A stretch of DNA of 64,000 nucleotides from Coix lacryma-jobi var. lacryma-jobi (GCA_009763385.1 CM019824.1:107836660-107900659); one strand, 5' to 3'. Shown: positions 44,701-55,829, counted from the first letter of the stretch. Numbers and translations are program-made. The notes: generated by a model not told the origin, from the sequence alone.

Positions 44701-47700
44701 ACTGAATGTCCACGCCTTCGTAACTCATCACTTGATCAGGCACTCGCAAACATTGCTTTAAATGAGACACATGGAATACATTATGTATAGCAGCAAGTTG
44801 TTCAGGCAAGTCCAACCAATAAGCTTGCTTTCCACACCGTTTTATAATTTTAAACGGTCCAATGTATCGAGGTGCTAGTTTTCCCTTTACTCCAAACCGA
44901 ACCACTCCCTTCATTGGTGATACCTTCAAGTACACATAGCTTCCCTCAGAGAATACTAACGGTCTTCATCTTTTGTCTGCGTAACTCTTTTGACGGGTCT
45001 GAGCTACCTTCAGGTTGTTTTGTATCTGCTTTACTTTTTCTTCAGCTTCATTTACTAAATCAACTCCGAAAAATTTTCTCTCGCCAGGCTCTGACCAGTT
45101 CAGCGGGGTTCGACATCTTTGTCCATAAAGCGCTTCAAATGGTGCCATCTTGATACTCTCTTCGTAGCTATTATTATAAGAAAACTCTACTAATGGAAGA
45201 CATTCATCCCATTGATCAGGATAGGTGAGCACACAGGATCTCAACATATCCTCTAAAATCTGATTTACCCTCTCAGTTTGACCTCCAGTCTGAGGAAGGT
45301 ATGCCGTGCTAAAAAGAAGTTTGGTTCCTAATGACTCATGTAAATGCTTCCAAAACTGAGAGACAAACTGTGTTCCCCTATAAGAGACTATAGTCTTTGG
45401 TACGCCATGGAGACTTAGAATTCTGGCAATATAGATTCGAGCATAGACAGGAGTTCTATAAGTAGTGTTAGCTGGGATAAATGAGCTGATTTGGTTAGAC
45501 GATCTACGATTACCCATATCGAGTCGAATCCCTTGGAAGTTTGGGGAAGACCCACGATGAAATCCATGCTAATATCCTCCCATTTCCAAACTGGAATAGG
45601 CAAAGGCTGTAACTCACCGGCTGGCTTCAAATGTACTGCCTTTGCTTTTTGACAAGTGTCACACTGAGCCATGTAGCGAGCTATTTCAATCTTCATCTTT
45701 GTCCACCAGAATCTTTGCTTCAGATCTTGATACATTTTATTACTTCCTGGATGGATAGCTAATCTGGTAAGATGAGCTTCATCAAGAATCTTCTGTCTGA
45801 GCTCGGGTACTTTGGGAACAACTAATCGGTCCTTAAACCATAATACACCCACTTCATCAACTCTGAAACAAGTTGTTTCCCCTGCTTTGATTTTTGCTAT
45901 AATATGACCTATCCCCTTGTTGACTTTCTGAGCTGCTATAATTTCTTCTCGTATGGAAGGCTCGACTCTGATATTATTCAAGCTTCCTTGTACAACTATT
46001 TCTATACCCAACTTTTCCAGCTCTTGACATAGACTAAGATGCACGGGTGCAACCGTTAAACAATTGAAGTGAGGATTTCGACTGAGAGCGTCAGCAACTA
46101 CATTTGCCTTACCTGGATGGTAATGTATTTCTAGATCATAATCCTTGATTAATTCTAGCCATCTCCTTTGTCGCATATTTAAGTCTTCTTGAGTAAAGAT
46201 GTACTTCAAGCTCTTGTGGTCAGTGTACATATGACATGTATTCCCCAACAAATAATGTCGTCATATCTTCAGCGCATGTACAACTGCAGCTAACTCCAGA
46301 TCATGAGTTGGATAATGCTCCTCATGTCGCTTTAGCTGTCTAGATGCATAGGCAATGACTCTTCCTTCTTGCATCAACACACAGCCAAGACCGATTCCTG
46401 AAGCATCACAGTATACATCGAAAGGCTTCTCAATATCTGGTTGAGCTAATATTGGTGCGGTGGTAAGCAGCTTCTTTAGTGTTTGAAAAGCCTGCTCACA
46501 CTCAGGAGTCCATTTAAACTTGACTTGATTCTTGAGCAATTCTGTGATAGGTTTGGCTATTTTGGAAAATCCAAGAATGAAACGGCGGTAATAACCAGCC
46601 ATTCCAAGGAAACTGCGGACTTGATGAACTATGGTCGGCGACTTCCACTTCAGAATATCCTGCACCTTTCCAGGATCCACTGCAATACCTTAAGCAGATA
46701 GCACATGACCCAGAAATTGGACTTCTTCTAACCAAAAGGCACACTTGCTGAATTTAGCATACAGCTGATGCTCACGCAGACGAGTCAGTACAATGCGAAG
46801 ATGTTCAGCATGTTCTCCTTTGGTTTTGGAATATATCAGGATATCATCGATGAACAATACAACAAACTTATCGAGCTCGGGCATGAACACAGAGTTCATG
46901 AGATACATGAAATGGGCTGGAGCATTGGTTAGGCCAAAGGACATGACAAGATATTCATATAGGCCATATCGAGTGGTGAAAGCAGTTTTTGGAATATCTT
47001 CGGGTCTAATTTTTATCTGGTGGTACTCTGATCTAAGATCTATTTTGGAGAAGACTTTGGCTCCGGCAAGCTGGTCAAAGAGAAGATCAATACGAGGAAG
47101 GGGATACTTGTTTTTGATGGTTACCTCATTAAGGGGACGATAGTCTACGCACATTCTCAGAGTCTTGTCCTTTTTCTTCACAAAGATAGCGGGACATCCC
47201 CAAGGAGAAGAACTAGGCCGGATAAAACCCTTCTCTAAGAGTTCTTTTAACTGAGTCTTTAACTCGGCTAACTCTCTTGGAGCCATTCTATAAGCTCTTC
47301 GGGATACAGGTGCGGTTCCTGGTTGTAACTCAATCACAAACTCCACGTTTCTGTCCGGTGGCAGACCAGGTAATTCTTCAGGGAACACGTCAGGGAATTC
47401 TGGGACCACTGGGACATCCTCAACTCCTTCACTAACCATGGCACATAACTTCGGGCTGATTAGTTTGGGTTTTGGAAGCTGGATGAGAAGTTGGGATTTT
47501 TGGTCTGGCGAGTTTAAACGAATAGTCCTATTCAATGTATCTAAAACAGCCCCATAACGCTGCATCCAGTTCATCCCCAGAATCACATCTAAGGTTTGAT
47601 GGTTCAGCACAATCATAGAAGTGGGATAAACATGTCGTCCCATCTCTATAGGAACTTGATGCACTATCTCATTTGCATACAGCCGACCCCCAGGTGACAG

Positions 47701-47838
47701 TATGGATATTTTCCCCTTGGACTCACATATTGGAATTGCATGCTTCCTGACAAACTCTCTATTGATGAATGAATGCGATGCACCGGAGTCAAAGAGTGTA
47801 ACTGCTAAATGGTTGGCAACAGAAAACGTACCCAGCAT
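44522..47838 (-). pseudogene. Chromovirus pol: protease, RT, RNase H, integrase, chromodomain-like end
   Basis: Same frame as gag. Protease LFDSGASHSFI (about 47790); RT with YPLPRIDLLFDQL, FSKIDLRSEYHQI (catalytic Asp) and FIDDILIYS (about 46840); RNase H FDVYCDASGIGLG and MYTDHKSLKYIFTQ; integrase zinc finger H...H...C-x-x-C (MAQCDTCQKAK), catalytic MDFIVGLP, then SYRGTQFVSQFW, where Tyr replaces the expected second Asp, and QTERVNQ (Glu). The end, VKVLDQKDRVTRSRTVKFYK...WDQHSEEEATWE, is chromodomain-like. Stops: 46690 (TAA), 46261 (TGA for Trp), 44966 (TGA for Arg), 44609 (TAA for Gln). A frameshift lies near 45460-45517. The copy cannot be functional. Confidence 0.92.
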
Positions 47839-47961
47839 AACCGGTTCGCCTTCTAGAATAGTCTAAACTTGAGTATGATGAACCTGTCCAGTCTTGGGTA
47901 CCACATAGATCTTCTGTGTGCCTGATCGAGAGCCAGAACGGTTGCCTTGCTGCTGCTTATT

Positions 47962-49017
47962 CTATGGATTAGCTTGATTGCCTTGCTGGCGAGGAACATT
48001 TGAATTATAATTCTTGGGTGATGGACAATTCATAGCAAAATGTCCTGACCCGCCACAGTTGTAACAGGGGTTACTGGTTTTTGGGGCATTTGTGGATTGG
48101 GAGCTAGGTGCATTGGCTTGACGTGGGTACTGGAACTGGGAAGAGGCTTTGGCATTAGCTTGAGGCTGGTAATATTGCTGGGGTGGGCGAGCAGGTACAC
48201 GGGCATGGGGAACAGGGTGGTATAGGAACTTGGGACGTTTCGGCACACTCCCAGATGCGCCAGCTTGAGCAGTCTTCCTCCTTTTTGCCTCCTTGTGCAC
48301 ACGATTCTTCTCTTCAAGATTAATGGCAATACTCACAATGTCATTGAAGGTGGAGTTGGCACAGGTGGTTATCATGGTTTGCAGCTTGGTGCTCAGCCCT
48401 CGCATGAAGCACTACTTCTTCTTAGCATCAGTGTTGACATGATCAGGAGCATATCGAGAGAGATGGTTGAACTTGCTCACATACTGCATCACGGACTGAG
48501 TGCCCTGCTGCAGCTTGAGAAACTCCTCTAGCTTCATTTGCATGATACCCACTGGGATGTGATGTGCTCTAAAGATTTCACAAAATTCAGCCCAAGTGAC
48601 CTGATGTCCACGAGCTTGTGTGGCCAAATAATTTGCCCACCAGGTGCCTGCTGGTCCTCTAAACTGTTGTGCTGCAAACAGAGGCTTCTGGAGGTCTGTG
48701 CATCGGATTAACTCAAACTTTTGCTCAATGGTATGCAGCCACTCATTTGCTTCCAAAGGTTCTTCTGCCTTGGTAAAGAGCGGAGGGCAAGTATCCATAA
48801 AATCTGCGTACGTGCTGTTGGCATCCCGATTTCCTTGCCCGCGGTGTCCTTGCCCGCGCCCTTGAGCCATAGCTTGTAACAGCCTAGTGTTATCAGCCGT
48901 CACAGTGGCCAACGCAGCAATAGCCTCAGCCAAGGTTGGGGGTGGTCGTGGTGGTGGTGGAGGGTTTTCCCCATCCTGGGGTGTACCAGCCCCGGAAGCA
49001 CGCGTATGCACCGGCAT
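47962..49017 (-). pseudogene. Chromovirus gag
   Basis: The probable start is the Met at 49017 (MPVHTRASGAGTPQDG), which directly follows an acceptor-like TATATTACAG. Pro-rich N-terminus, Retrotrans_gag core (FIEQKFELIRC-like: WLHTIEQKFELIRCTD, then FLKLQQGTQSVMQYVSKF), a basic linker (EAKRRKTAQAG) and one zinc knuckle CYNCGGSGHFAMNC (about 48050). In-frame TAG stops at 48412 and 47962, and one at 47863 between gag and protease; no frameshift, so gag-pol was one frame. Forms the capsid and binds element RNA. Confidence 0.88.
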
Positions 49018-49214
49018 CTGTAATATACAGCAAGTATTGCACAACATCCATAAGTACTCATAATTAACTTAGTCATAAACTTCCATTACATCAGCAAAAG
49101 CAGTTGCATGAACATCACATGGTCTGATTTATTTATTACACAAGTCCGCTCCTAGCAGGACTATCTAGTGCAACTATCCTCCCATACTACTAGTTAGAAC
49201 TACCCAAACTACGA

Positions 49215-49793
49215 TCACTCCTCGTGGTCAGTGTCGAGGCCGGAGACGTGGCCACCCTCGTCGTCACTATCGTCGATCTCGATCACCAACTCGGGCTCTT
49301 CCTCCTCCTCCTCGGGCTCTCCTCCGTCAGCAAGGACCACACCGTCCTCCATCTCGGCTGCCCCCGGCGCGTGATAGGGGTTGAGACGGTTGTTGAGGAC
49401 GTGGATCTCCTCATGGAGGTTGTTGGCATACACCTCCATGTCCTCTATCTGAAACTCGAGGTGGAAGACCCGAGCGCGTGCCAGGTCCTCGCGATGCCAT
49501 GCCGCATCTCTCATCTTGCGCAGCTGCTCATTCTCCTTCTCCAGGTCAGCCTCGAGCACGAGAGCCTCCCTTCGCTGCTCCTTCAGCAAGCCGATCATCA
49601 TGGCATCCCGTGCCCGCTCCCTGGTGGCCTCTGCAAGTGTGGCAGTGAGTCTCGCGACCTCCGCGCGAAGTTCCACCTTGCGGGTACGCCCGCTGCGGCT
49701 GCTGCTACCCTCCCCAGTACGCGGTGCGAGCTGGTGTCGCGGGACTCCCCTTGGTCCCATGCTCTTGCGTGCAGTCTGCTTAGTGCGAGCCAT
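49215..49793 (-). CDS. ORF0: histone-H3-tail mimic with coiled coil, acidic tail and SIM-like motif
   Basis: 192 residues, open throughout. After Met the first ten residues, ARTKQTARKS, equal residues 1-10 of mature histone H3, including Lys4, Lys9 and Ser10. The next residues are still alignable (MGPRGVPRHQLAPRT against TGGKAPRKQLATKA), so the similarity reaches about H3 residue 24. There is no histone fold. Residues about 38-140 form a charged coiled coil (heptad Leu/Ala, for example KVELRAEVARLTATL). Residues about 155-192 are acidic; VIEI at about 170-173 followed by DDSDDE fits a SUMO-interaction motif. The ORF is first after the PBS, upstream of gag, and is preceded by an acceptor-like TTTATTCCAG, so splicing may expose it. 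Removal of Met would leave Ala1 free, as in H3. Role unknown; a chromatin-reader decoy or nuclear tether is an inference. Confidence 0.85.
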   Translation of the reverse strand: MARTKQTARKSMGPRGVPRHQLAPRTGEGSSSRSGRTRKVELRAEVARLTATLAEATRERARDAMMIGLLKEQRREALVLEADLEKENEQLRKMRDAAWHREDLARARVFHLEFQIEDMEVYANNLHEEIHVLNNRLNPYHAPGAAEMEDGVVLADGGEPEEEEEEPELVIEIDDSDDEGGHVSGLDTDHEE

Positions 49794-50150
49794 CCTGGAA
49801 TAAATTTAAACTAAAGTCAGTTTCATGCACCTATAAGTCAGTATAGTTATACCCATGACCCGATATCTATTAAAGGAGGAGAATTTTATAATTTAATTGA
49901 TGCAAGATGAAATAATGCATACATACGATTCTACGCATACGACATTATCTACTTACTTGTATACCCACCCAAATAATTTTTGTAACCTTTTTAAACATAG
50001 GGCAATACTTTCCAGCACACACCTCCTAGTAAGCAAGAAGTAAGTTAAGGTGAGCAAAAGATAAGATTAGAAAGAGCTTTTTAGATTTTTCCGTAGAAAG
50101 TAAGTTTTGAACGTTTTTCAAATTACTATAATGATTGCCACGGGGATCCT
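49794..50150 (-). other. Chromovirus leader between PBS and ORF0
   Basis: About 350 bases, AT-rich, no ORF. Runs from the PBS to the acceptor-like pyrimidine-poor TTTAAATTTATTCCAG before ORF0. A donor for this acceptor was not identified. Confidence 0.6.
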
Positions 50151-50162
50151 GCTCCGATACCA
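50151..50162 (-). promoter_or_regulatory. Primer-binding site of chromovirus (tRNA-Met type)
   Basis: Minus strand TGGTATCGGAGC, one base from TGGTATCAGAGC, four bases inside the 5' LTR end. Confidence 0.88.
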
Positions 50163-50166
50163 AGCC

Positions 50167-53100
50167 TGTAACAGACTCGCCCAATAATGTGGCCCACCTA
50201 CACCTGTCATCTGTCCAACGACCTCTAACTGCTATGTAGGTGTGCCGCAAGACTGGATTAATCTGTTGGATACGGTCGACGCATCCATAGGTCACAGGAA
50301 TCATCCGAGTACAATCATTACAGCACATGATATTTCATACAAAAATACCAGATCGGAGAATATCAGCGAAAGTCTTACATAAACATAATATTACAAACCA
50401 GTGTTCATTATTACAACATAGGTGAAAAGGGGTTCAAGTTGCGATAGTACTAAGTGCTGGATAAAAGTCTGATAAAATAACTATATTATTAAACCCTGCC
50501 CAAGGGCACATCACTTATCACCATCAGCCGGAAAGATAGTCATACAGCATGGACCGAAGCACATCTGTTTGGCAGTCTCACCTGCAACAAGGGGGGGTCA
50601 TAGAACCCTGAGTACAGGAGTACTCAACAAGACTTACCCGACTAATAAATTGGGGAGAAGACTCAGGAATGCAGGCTGAGGGGAAAATCAAGGTAAGGCT
50701 TTAGCAAGAATCCAAAGATTTTCCTTTGCATAAAAGCTCCTACTACTAAGTAGTTGTGTCCTTCAATATGTCTAATATTAGCTAAGTAATTTAATGTGCA
50801 TCTGATAATCAACCCATTAATCCTCCATTGTTTCATCATTAAACTATGCCGAGGGTGCGAGGACGAGTCTCCTTTTCTCGTGGAGCAAACGACGATTCGA
50901 ACCGCTTGATCTACCCAGCTGGGGCTTCCTTATCACACGACATATGCGAGACCGAACTCGCATATATCAACCTTCCTGTGGATCCGCTCAGACCGGACCG
51001 GAGCCGCGCCACCCGGAAGTACAGTACACCACCGCCCTACAACGGCCTTGATGAGTAACGTCCATCAGTGGACCGAGCAGGGTGGGTACACGCTACTCCC
51101 GCCATCCCTCCACTCCCAGTGCGCGGGTGCGCCATTCCAGTAAGAGCATAGCCACAGTAGAGCTTACCGTAGCATGTGACCAGTACTAACAAATAGTTCT
51201 CGATCCAACGGGCCACTACACCAGGACTCCATTTCCTATGCAAGTTACCCGCCGGTCTCATTTTAATTACACCATCCCAAACCGAGGGAAGGGTTCCCAA
51301 CAATAGCATCTCTCTTTTCAAAACCTACTCTATTGAACAAGGCTAAGCAATCTAAGCATTTGTAAATAACCCAGTGTCAAGGATAATATAAGGAGTAATC
51401 AAGGTAGTTAATGCATCAAATAGGTAACATTTAATCCCTAAACTTAATGCACCAGATTTAATCAACAAGTATATTTTTTTAAAATTGCAAGGTAGGGGCA
51501 AATGCACAGGGGCTTGCCTTGGGGTTCTTCTTCAGGCTCGTCCCCACAGATATCAAACCCAACCTCGTAGAAGACCGGTGCCTCCCGTGCTGCAATCTCC
51601 GGCTGATCCTTGCTAACCTCGGTTTCTAAACGCAATATACGAACGAGCATATATAAGATGCATGTGATGCGAATATGAATGAATGCTCATGATGCAGGAC
51701 AATTATAAGTAGAATAGTACAGCAGTAAGCAACAATCCAAAACTGAATTCAAGAACAGACAACACAATTGGAATAAGATTCGCATAATTGATAACCCAAA
51801 TAGATTTCATGCACCAAACTGTTTTAATCATAACAAGAGCTACAAAATAGCAATTCAGGTGATTCAGGACAATCTGGAAAGATTAACAAATTCACTACAA
51901 CTTTTCTATAATACATAAAAGCTGATTCCAGAATCAAATGGACCAAACAATTCATTTGGTTAAATCTGTCCAGATTCTGGACAGATTCAAACACTACTGT
52001 TCCATAGACCATATCTGGAGTTCAGAAACATCAACATTCGTGACCTAGACCATTCCGGAAAGAACATGAAATCCTCTACAACTTTCTTATAATACACCAA
52101 ATCAGATTCACAAGTTAAATACCCCAAACAGTTCAGTTTTCACAAACTATCCAGATTCTGGACAGCACTGCATACCCAGATTGCATAGAACATAATTTCC
52201 AGTATATACATCCAACAATTATGAAATTTTAGGAGCAACTAGATATACAAAAGTACTACAAATTTGCTATACAACATTTTGACAGCAAACCAAATGATCA
52301 TGGTGTTATCATATTTCCAACAGAACTGATCCAGAAATGACAGAAATTGACAAGAGCAAGTTTCTTTTCAATGGCATAATCAAACATGATCAAGTACTCA
52401 ATTCTTAACATGATTATACAGCAGAGATCTATCAAGGATTCACATGTAACCTTCTTATTCATGATTTCTTATCAACAGTAAGTAACTCATCAATTATATA
52501 TATAAATTGTTAATCAAAGATTGAGCTAGTTAGACAACACAATCATGATATCATCCAAAGGGATTTCTCCTAACCCAAACCTTGTTGTGTGAATTGACTC
52601 AGTAAACATTACAGTGACCATCAAGCTTTTAACAATATGATAAAAGAAATTAAATTGCAGAACTAAGCTTAATCAAGCAACCACCATTATTGATTAATGA
52701 CTTAATTATTAAGGTTAAAAATTTATTTTCACCAATTAGGCTCATAATTTTTGCAGAGGTGTGTTATGTGTTGCAAAGTACTACTAAATTGATTTCACAA
52801 TTTCTGGACTTCAGGAACAACCTTCAAAAATTATTTAAAGTGCCTAAACCATTTATTTAACTATTTTAATACCCCTATAAAACTTGTCCAAATTCAAAGT
52901 TTCATATTTTTACAATTTTCTTTACATAACATAGAGGCTACACGAAAATGTTCACGATTTTAGGAGGTATAACAAAAATACAACAAAAATGAAAAATTCT
53001 GCTACTGTTCATATGCGCAAAAATGAAAAACCCTAACGCTGAGCCACTGACAGGCGGGGCCCGGCTGTCAAGCCAATCTAGCGCTCCAGCCCGCGCGCGC

Positions 53101-54699
53101 GCCGGCGCTGACCGCGCGGCGGCGGCGTTGACCGCCGGCCGAACTCGCCGGCGGCGAGGCCAGGGGCCAAACCGAAACCACCCACGCGCTCGTCATCACT
53201 TCGCGAACTCAGGCAGGGGACTCGGTAGGGCTAGGAACGGCCGGAGACCTAGTGCCCGCGGCAATGGCGGCTCGGTCGCGCCGAGCTCGACGGCGCGCCG
53301 GCGTTCTGGCCAAAGCGGCGCGGTAGCGTTGAAACGGAGGCGAGCATCGGCATCAGGGACCTCACCTAGGGTTGGTGCTCGCGTCGGATAGGTCGGAGGT
53401 GCTCGGGGATTAGGAAGTCGACGGCGACGGCGAAAATGGCGGCGGCCCGAAGCTTGGCGGCGACGTTCCGGCGACCCCGACGCGGTAGCGACCTGGAAAT
53501 CGAGCCGATGATGATCAGTGAGCCAAGGAGAAGCTGGTGGTGTACCCAATTTGGTTCAAGAGGTCTCGAGCTCCCCGCGCGACGAGAACAGTGGCCGCGG
53601 CGGCGGTTCCCCGGAGTTGGAGAAGACGAGGCTCGGCCGGGCAATGCAGGGGACCTGGGCGCGATTCAGTGGGTTGGGGGGTGGTCAGGGTCGTGGCGGA
53701 GCTGTGGTTGGGCTAGCACTGGCGGAGGAGACTCAACGGCGGTGAATTCCATCGCCGGAGTTCCTGCGTTCGTGGCCGGCGCTAGCAGAGAGGAAAGAAA
53801 GGAGTGGAGCACAGCGATGGAGTGGTATATGAAGACGGCGAGGAGCTCAAGGAGTGCGCCAGCGAGTTGTGCATGCAGTGGGAGCGAGTGGCGCGTGGAT
53901 GGGGACGTGTCGACGCCGGAACTCCCCTGCGTCCACGACGGCCGCCGTGGAGGCCATGCAAGCCTCCATGGACTGTAGCTACAGTGAGTTCTGTCTCCTT
54001 TTGAATTGCGCCCAAATTTTGAACTAAAGTGCAAAATCCGTAAGAATGAAAGTTGTTCAGAATTTTGTGATCTACAAACTTGCTTAAAATATCATGTCCC
54101 AATTCGGCCTAGTTTTTGAATTAGAGTTTGAATTCAAATTTGACCTAAACTGATTTCTCAAATTACTTTAAAATTTTCTGAAGAAGTTCAAATTTTGTGA
54201 ATATGAAAGTTGTCACGTTTACCATTCCTTACAACTTTGATTAAAGGACCAAGGTCAGATTCTCAAAAGTTTGAGAGTTGTAGTTCAAGGGTAGATTCTA
54301 GGGTTTAAACAAATTTGTTCCAATTCAAATTCTGTGTAGAATCTTTGTTAACTTTATATACCAAAGTTGTTCCATTCATTAGTATCTACAACTTTGTTTT
54401 AAGGATTATGCCCAGATTTAGCTTGGATCTTAGTCTTTATCATAGGGCCACTATAAGGACTTGTGATTTCATGAACCCTATAACACTATAATCCTATCTT
54501 CACTAGAAATCATCCACTACAATTCCTTAAGCACCACACATCAAATGAGCAAAATAGAATTCAAACAAGCATATGATGCACTTGAGATCAATGTTACATG
54601 AAATTTGTAAATGCATCTTTAGTGTTGCTACATGAATGCTTTCCATGCTCATGATGACATATCAGGTTTTATTTGGCTTTAAACGCTAGAGGTGTTACA
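50167..54699 (-). repeat. Chromovirus 5' LTR (4.53 kb)
   Basis: Same organisation as the 3' LTR: GC-rich island about 53990-53030, palindrome pair 52165-51966, mini-exon A 51625-51462, mini-exon B 50581-50511. Carries a single copy of the 20-bp GC-rich unit (near 53108) and lacks a 36-base segment next to 51216. Scattered substitutions separate the two LTRs, so the element is not brand new. Confidence 0.92.
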
Positions 54700-54775
54700 C
54701 TTATAAAAGATCCTAAACAAAGCAAATAAGGTGTCGGGCTAGCTAGAGCTCACCTAAACAATTCTAGCAGCAAGG
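54700..54775 (-). repeat. Element A 5' LTR remnant, piece 2
   Basis: CTTATAAAAGATCC to ATTCTAGCAGCAAG continues the LTR A sequence exactly where piece 1 stopped (compare 10167-10243). CTTAT at 54700-54704 is the right copy of the chromovirus duplication. At 54776 element B starts; the remaining ~2.3 kb of this LTR should lie beyond B, outside the window. Confidence 0.85.
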
Positions 54776-55829
54776 TGTTGACGTTTGTTAACGCAAATAG
54801 AATATGAAAGATTCTGCAAGCGCACAAAACACCATTGTAGCATTTTACCGGGAGTATTCCAGGATCGTTATTTATATTTTACCACTGGGAAGCAAGGGTC
54901 AAGAATCTGATAATTCACTATCATGCATCTACTAACTCAGAGTACTAATTAGACTAAAGCAGGAGTAATTGATAAATGATATGATATTGAATGGAAGCAC
55001 AATAAATAGAATTTAATGATAAATGTAAAGATAACTATAGTGGGAGGACAACGGGAGAGATTAAGGTTCCTATGCACTTCTCTATTACTTGGGTTCTAAG
55101 GTAACAAGGATGAAAAGATATAGCATTTATATAATAACACTTCGGGATATCAGAACACCAACCACAGAAAGGGATGAGAAGGGGGTTGGTAAGCTCTAAC
55201 TACAGTCCTACGAACATCAACCCGAACGTGATGGAATACGTCGGCCATCAGAGCTGTCACCACCTGGGGCTACCACAACTATCCTTGGGGTTGAGCGCAA
55301 CCTCAGGTAACCTATAGACTAAACACCAAGTCTAATCTATCGATTAATGTGACACCCTAGTGTCAAGCACTGCATTAGGGACTACAATTAGCTACTAAAG
55401 CCCATAAGCAATGCATTGCATCATTTCATGTGCATGAAAGTGCTTTTTGTCCTTGGTTTATTTATTTGGATTATTGATTTCTATTGGACTTGATGGTTTA
55501 AGTGGATTTCTGAGTTGGCAAATAGTTTTATAAAATAGAGAATAATGAGAATAACTCTTTTCATATTGACACCTTGATCTAGTTCAAAATAGTTTGGCAA
55601 ATAAAAATGGGGTAAACAAAATGATTTATAGCTCAAAATTGGCTTTATTTCTGTGGCGGTTGAGAAAATGCTTTTCAGCAAAAGTGTCTTATATGAAAGT
55701 TGTAGAGAAAATTATTTTGAGCAACTTTTATTTTTGGATCAAAGCCTAGTTTGGAGTTTTTAAGACTGATTTGAAATGGTCAAAGTTTGAAAAAGTTTGG
55801 AAAAAGAAATAGGAAAATGTTTTTCTACC

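Larger units (their letters stand above)
39797..54699 (-). mobile_element. Long-LTR Gypsy chromovirus with histone-H3-mimic ORF
   Basis: Minus-strand order: 5' LTR (54699-50167), tRNA-Met-type PBS (50162-50151), H3-mimic ORF (49793-49215), gag-pol in one frame (49017-44522; gag, protease, RT, RNase H, integrase, chromodomain-like end), PPT (44394-44381), 3' LTR (44380-39797). The target duplication is CATAT/CTTAT, with one mismatch; the intact site in LTR A reads CTTAT. A single gag-pol frame, protease before RT and integrase last place it in Ty3/Gypsy; the chromodomain-like end and very long LTRs suggest the Tekay/Del group. Gag-pol has several stops and one frameshift. Confidence 0.92.
10024..54775 (-). 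mobile_element. Element A: gag-only Copia-type LTR retrotransposon, interrupted by three insertions
   Basis: On the minus strand the order is 5' LTR remnant (54775-54700 plus 39796-39651), gag N-terminal half (39650-38640), gag C-terminal half with zinc knuckles (16042-15290), about 2.7 kb without coding sequence, PPT (12561-12548) and 3' LTR (12547-10024). There is no integrase, RT or RNase H, so it would need another element's enzymes. The insertions are a Tat-like Gypsy element in gag, a chromovirus in the 5' LTR and element B in the same LTR. The rest of the 5' LTR and A's outer target duplication are outside the window. Confidence 0.82.

Noticed and set aside
49215..49793. A real histone H3 gene or processed H3 pseudogene
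   Set aside because: Only the tail is H3-like; the histone fold is absent, the frame is intact, and it sits in the normal order between PBS and gag of the element.
49224..49814. 196-residue plus-strand frame opposite the H3-mimic ORF
   Set aside because: It is antisense to a better-supported ORF and has no recognisable domain.
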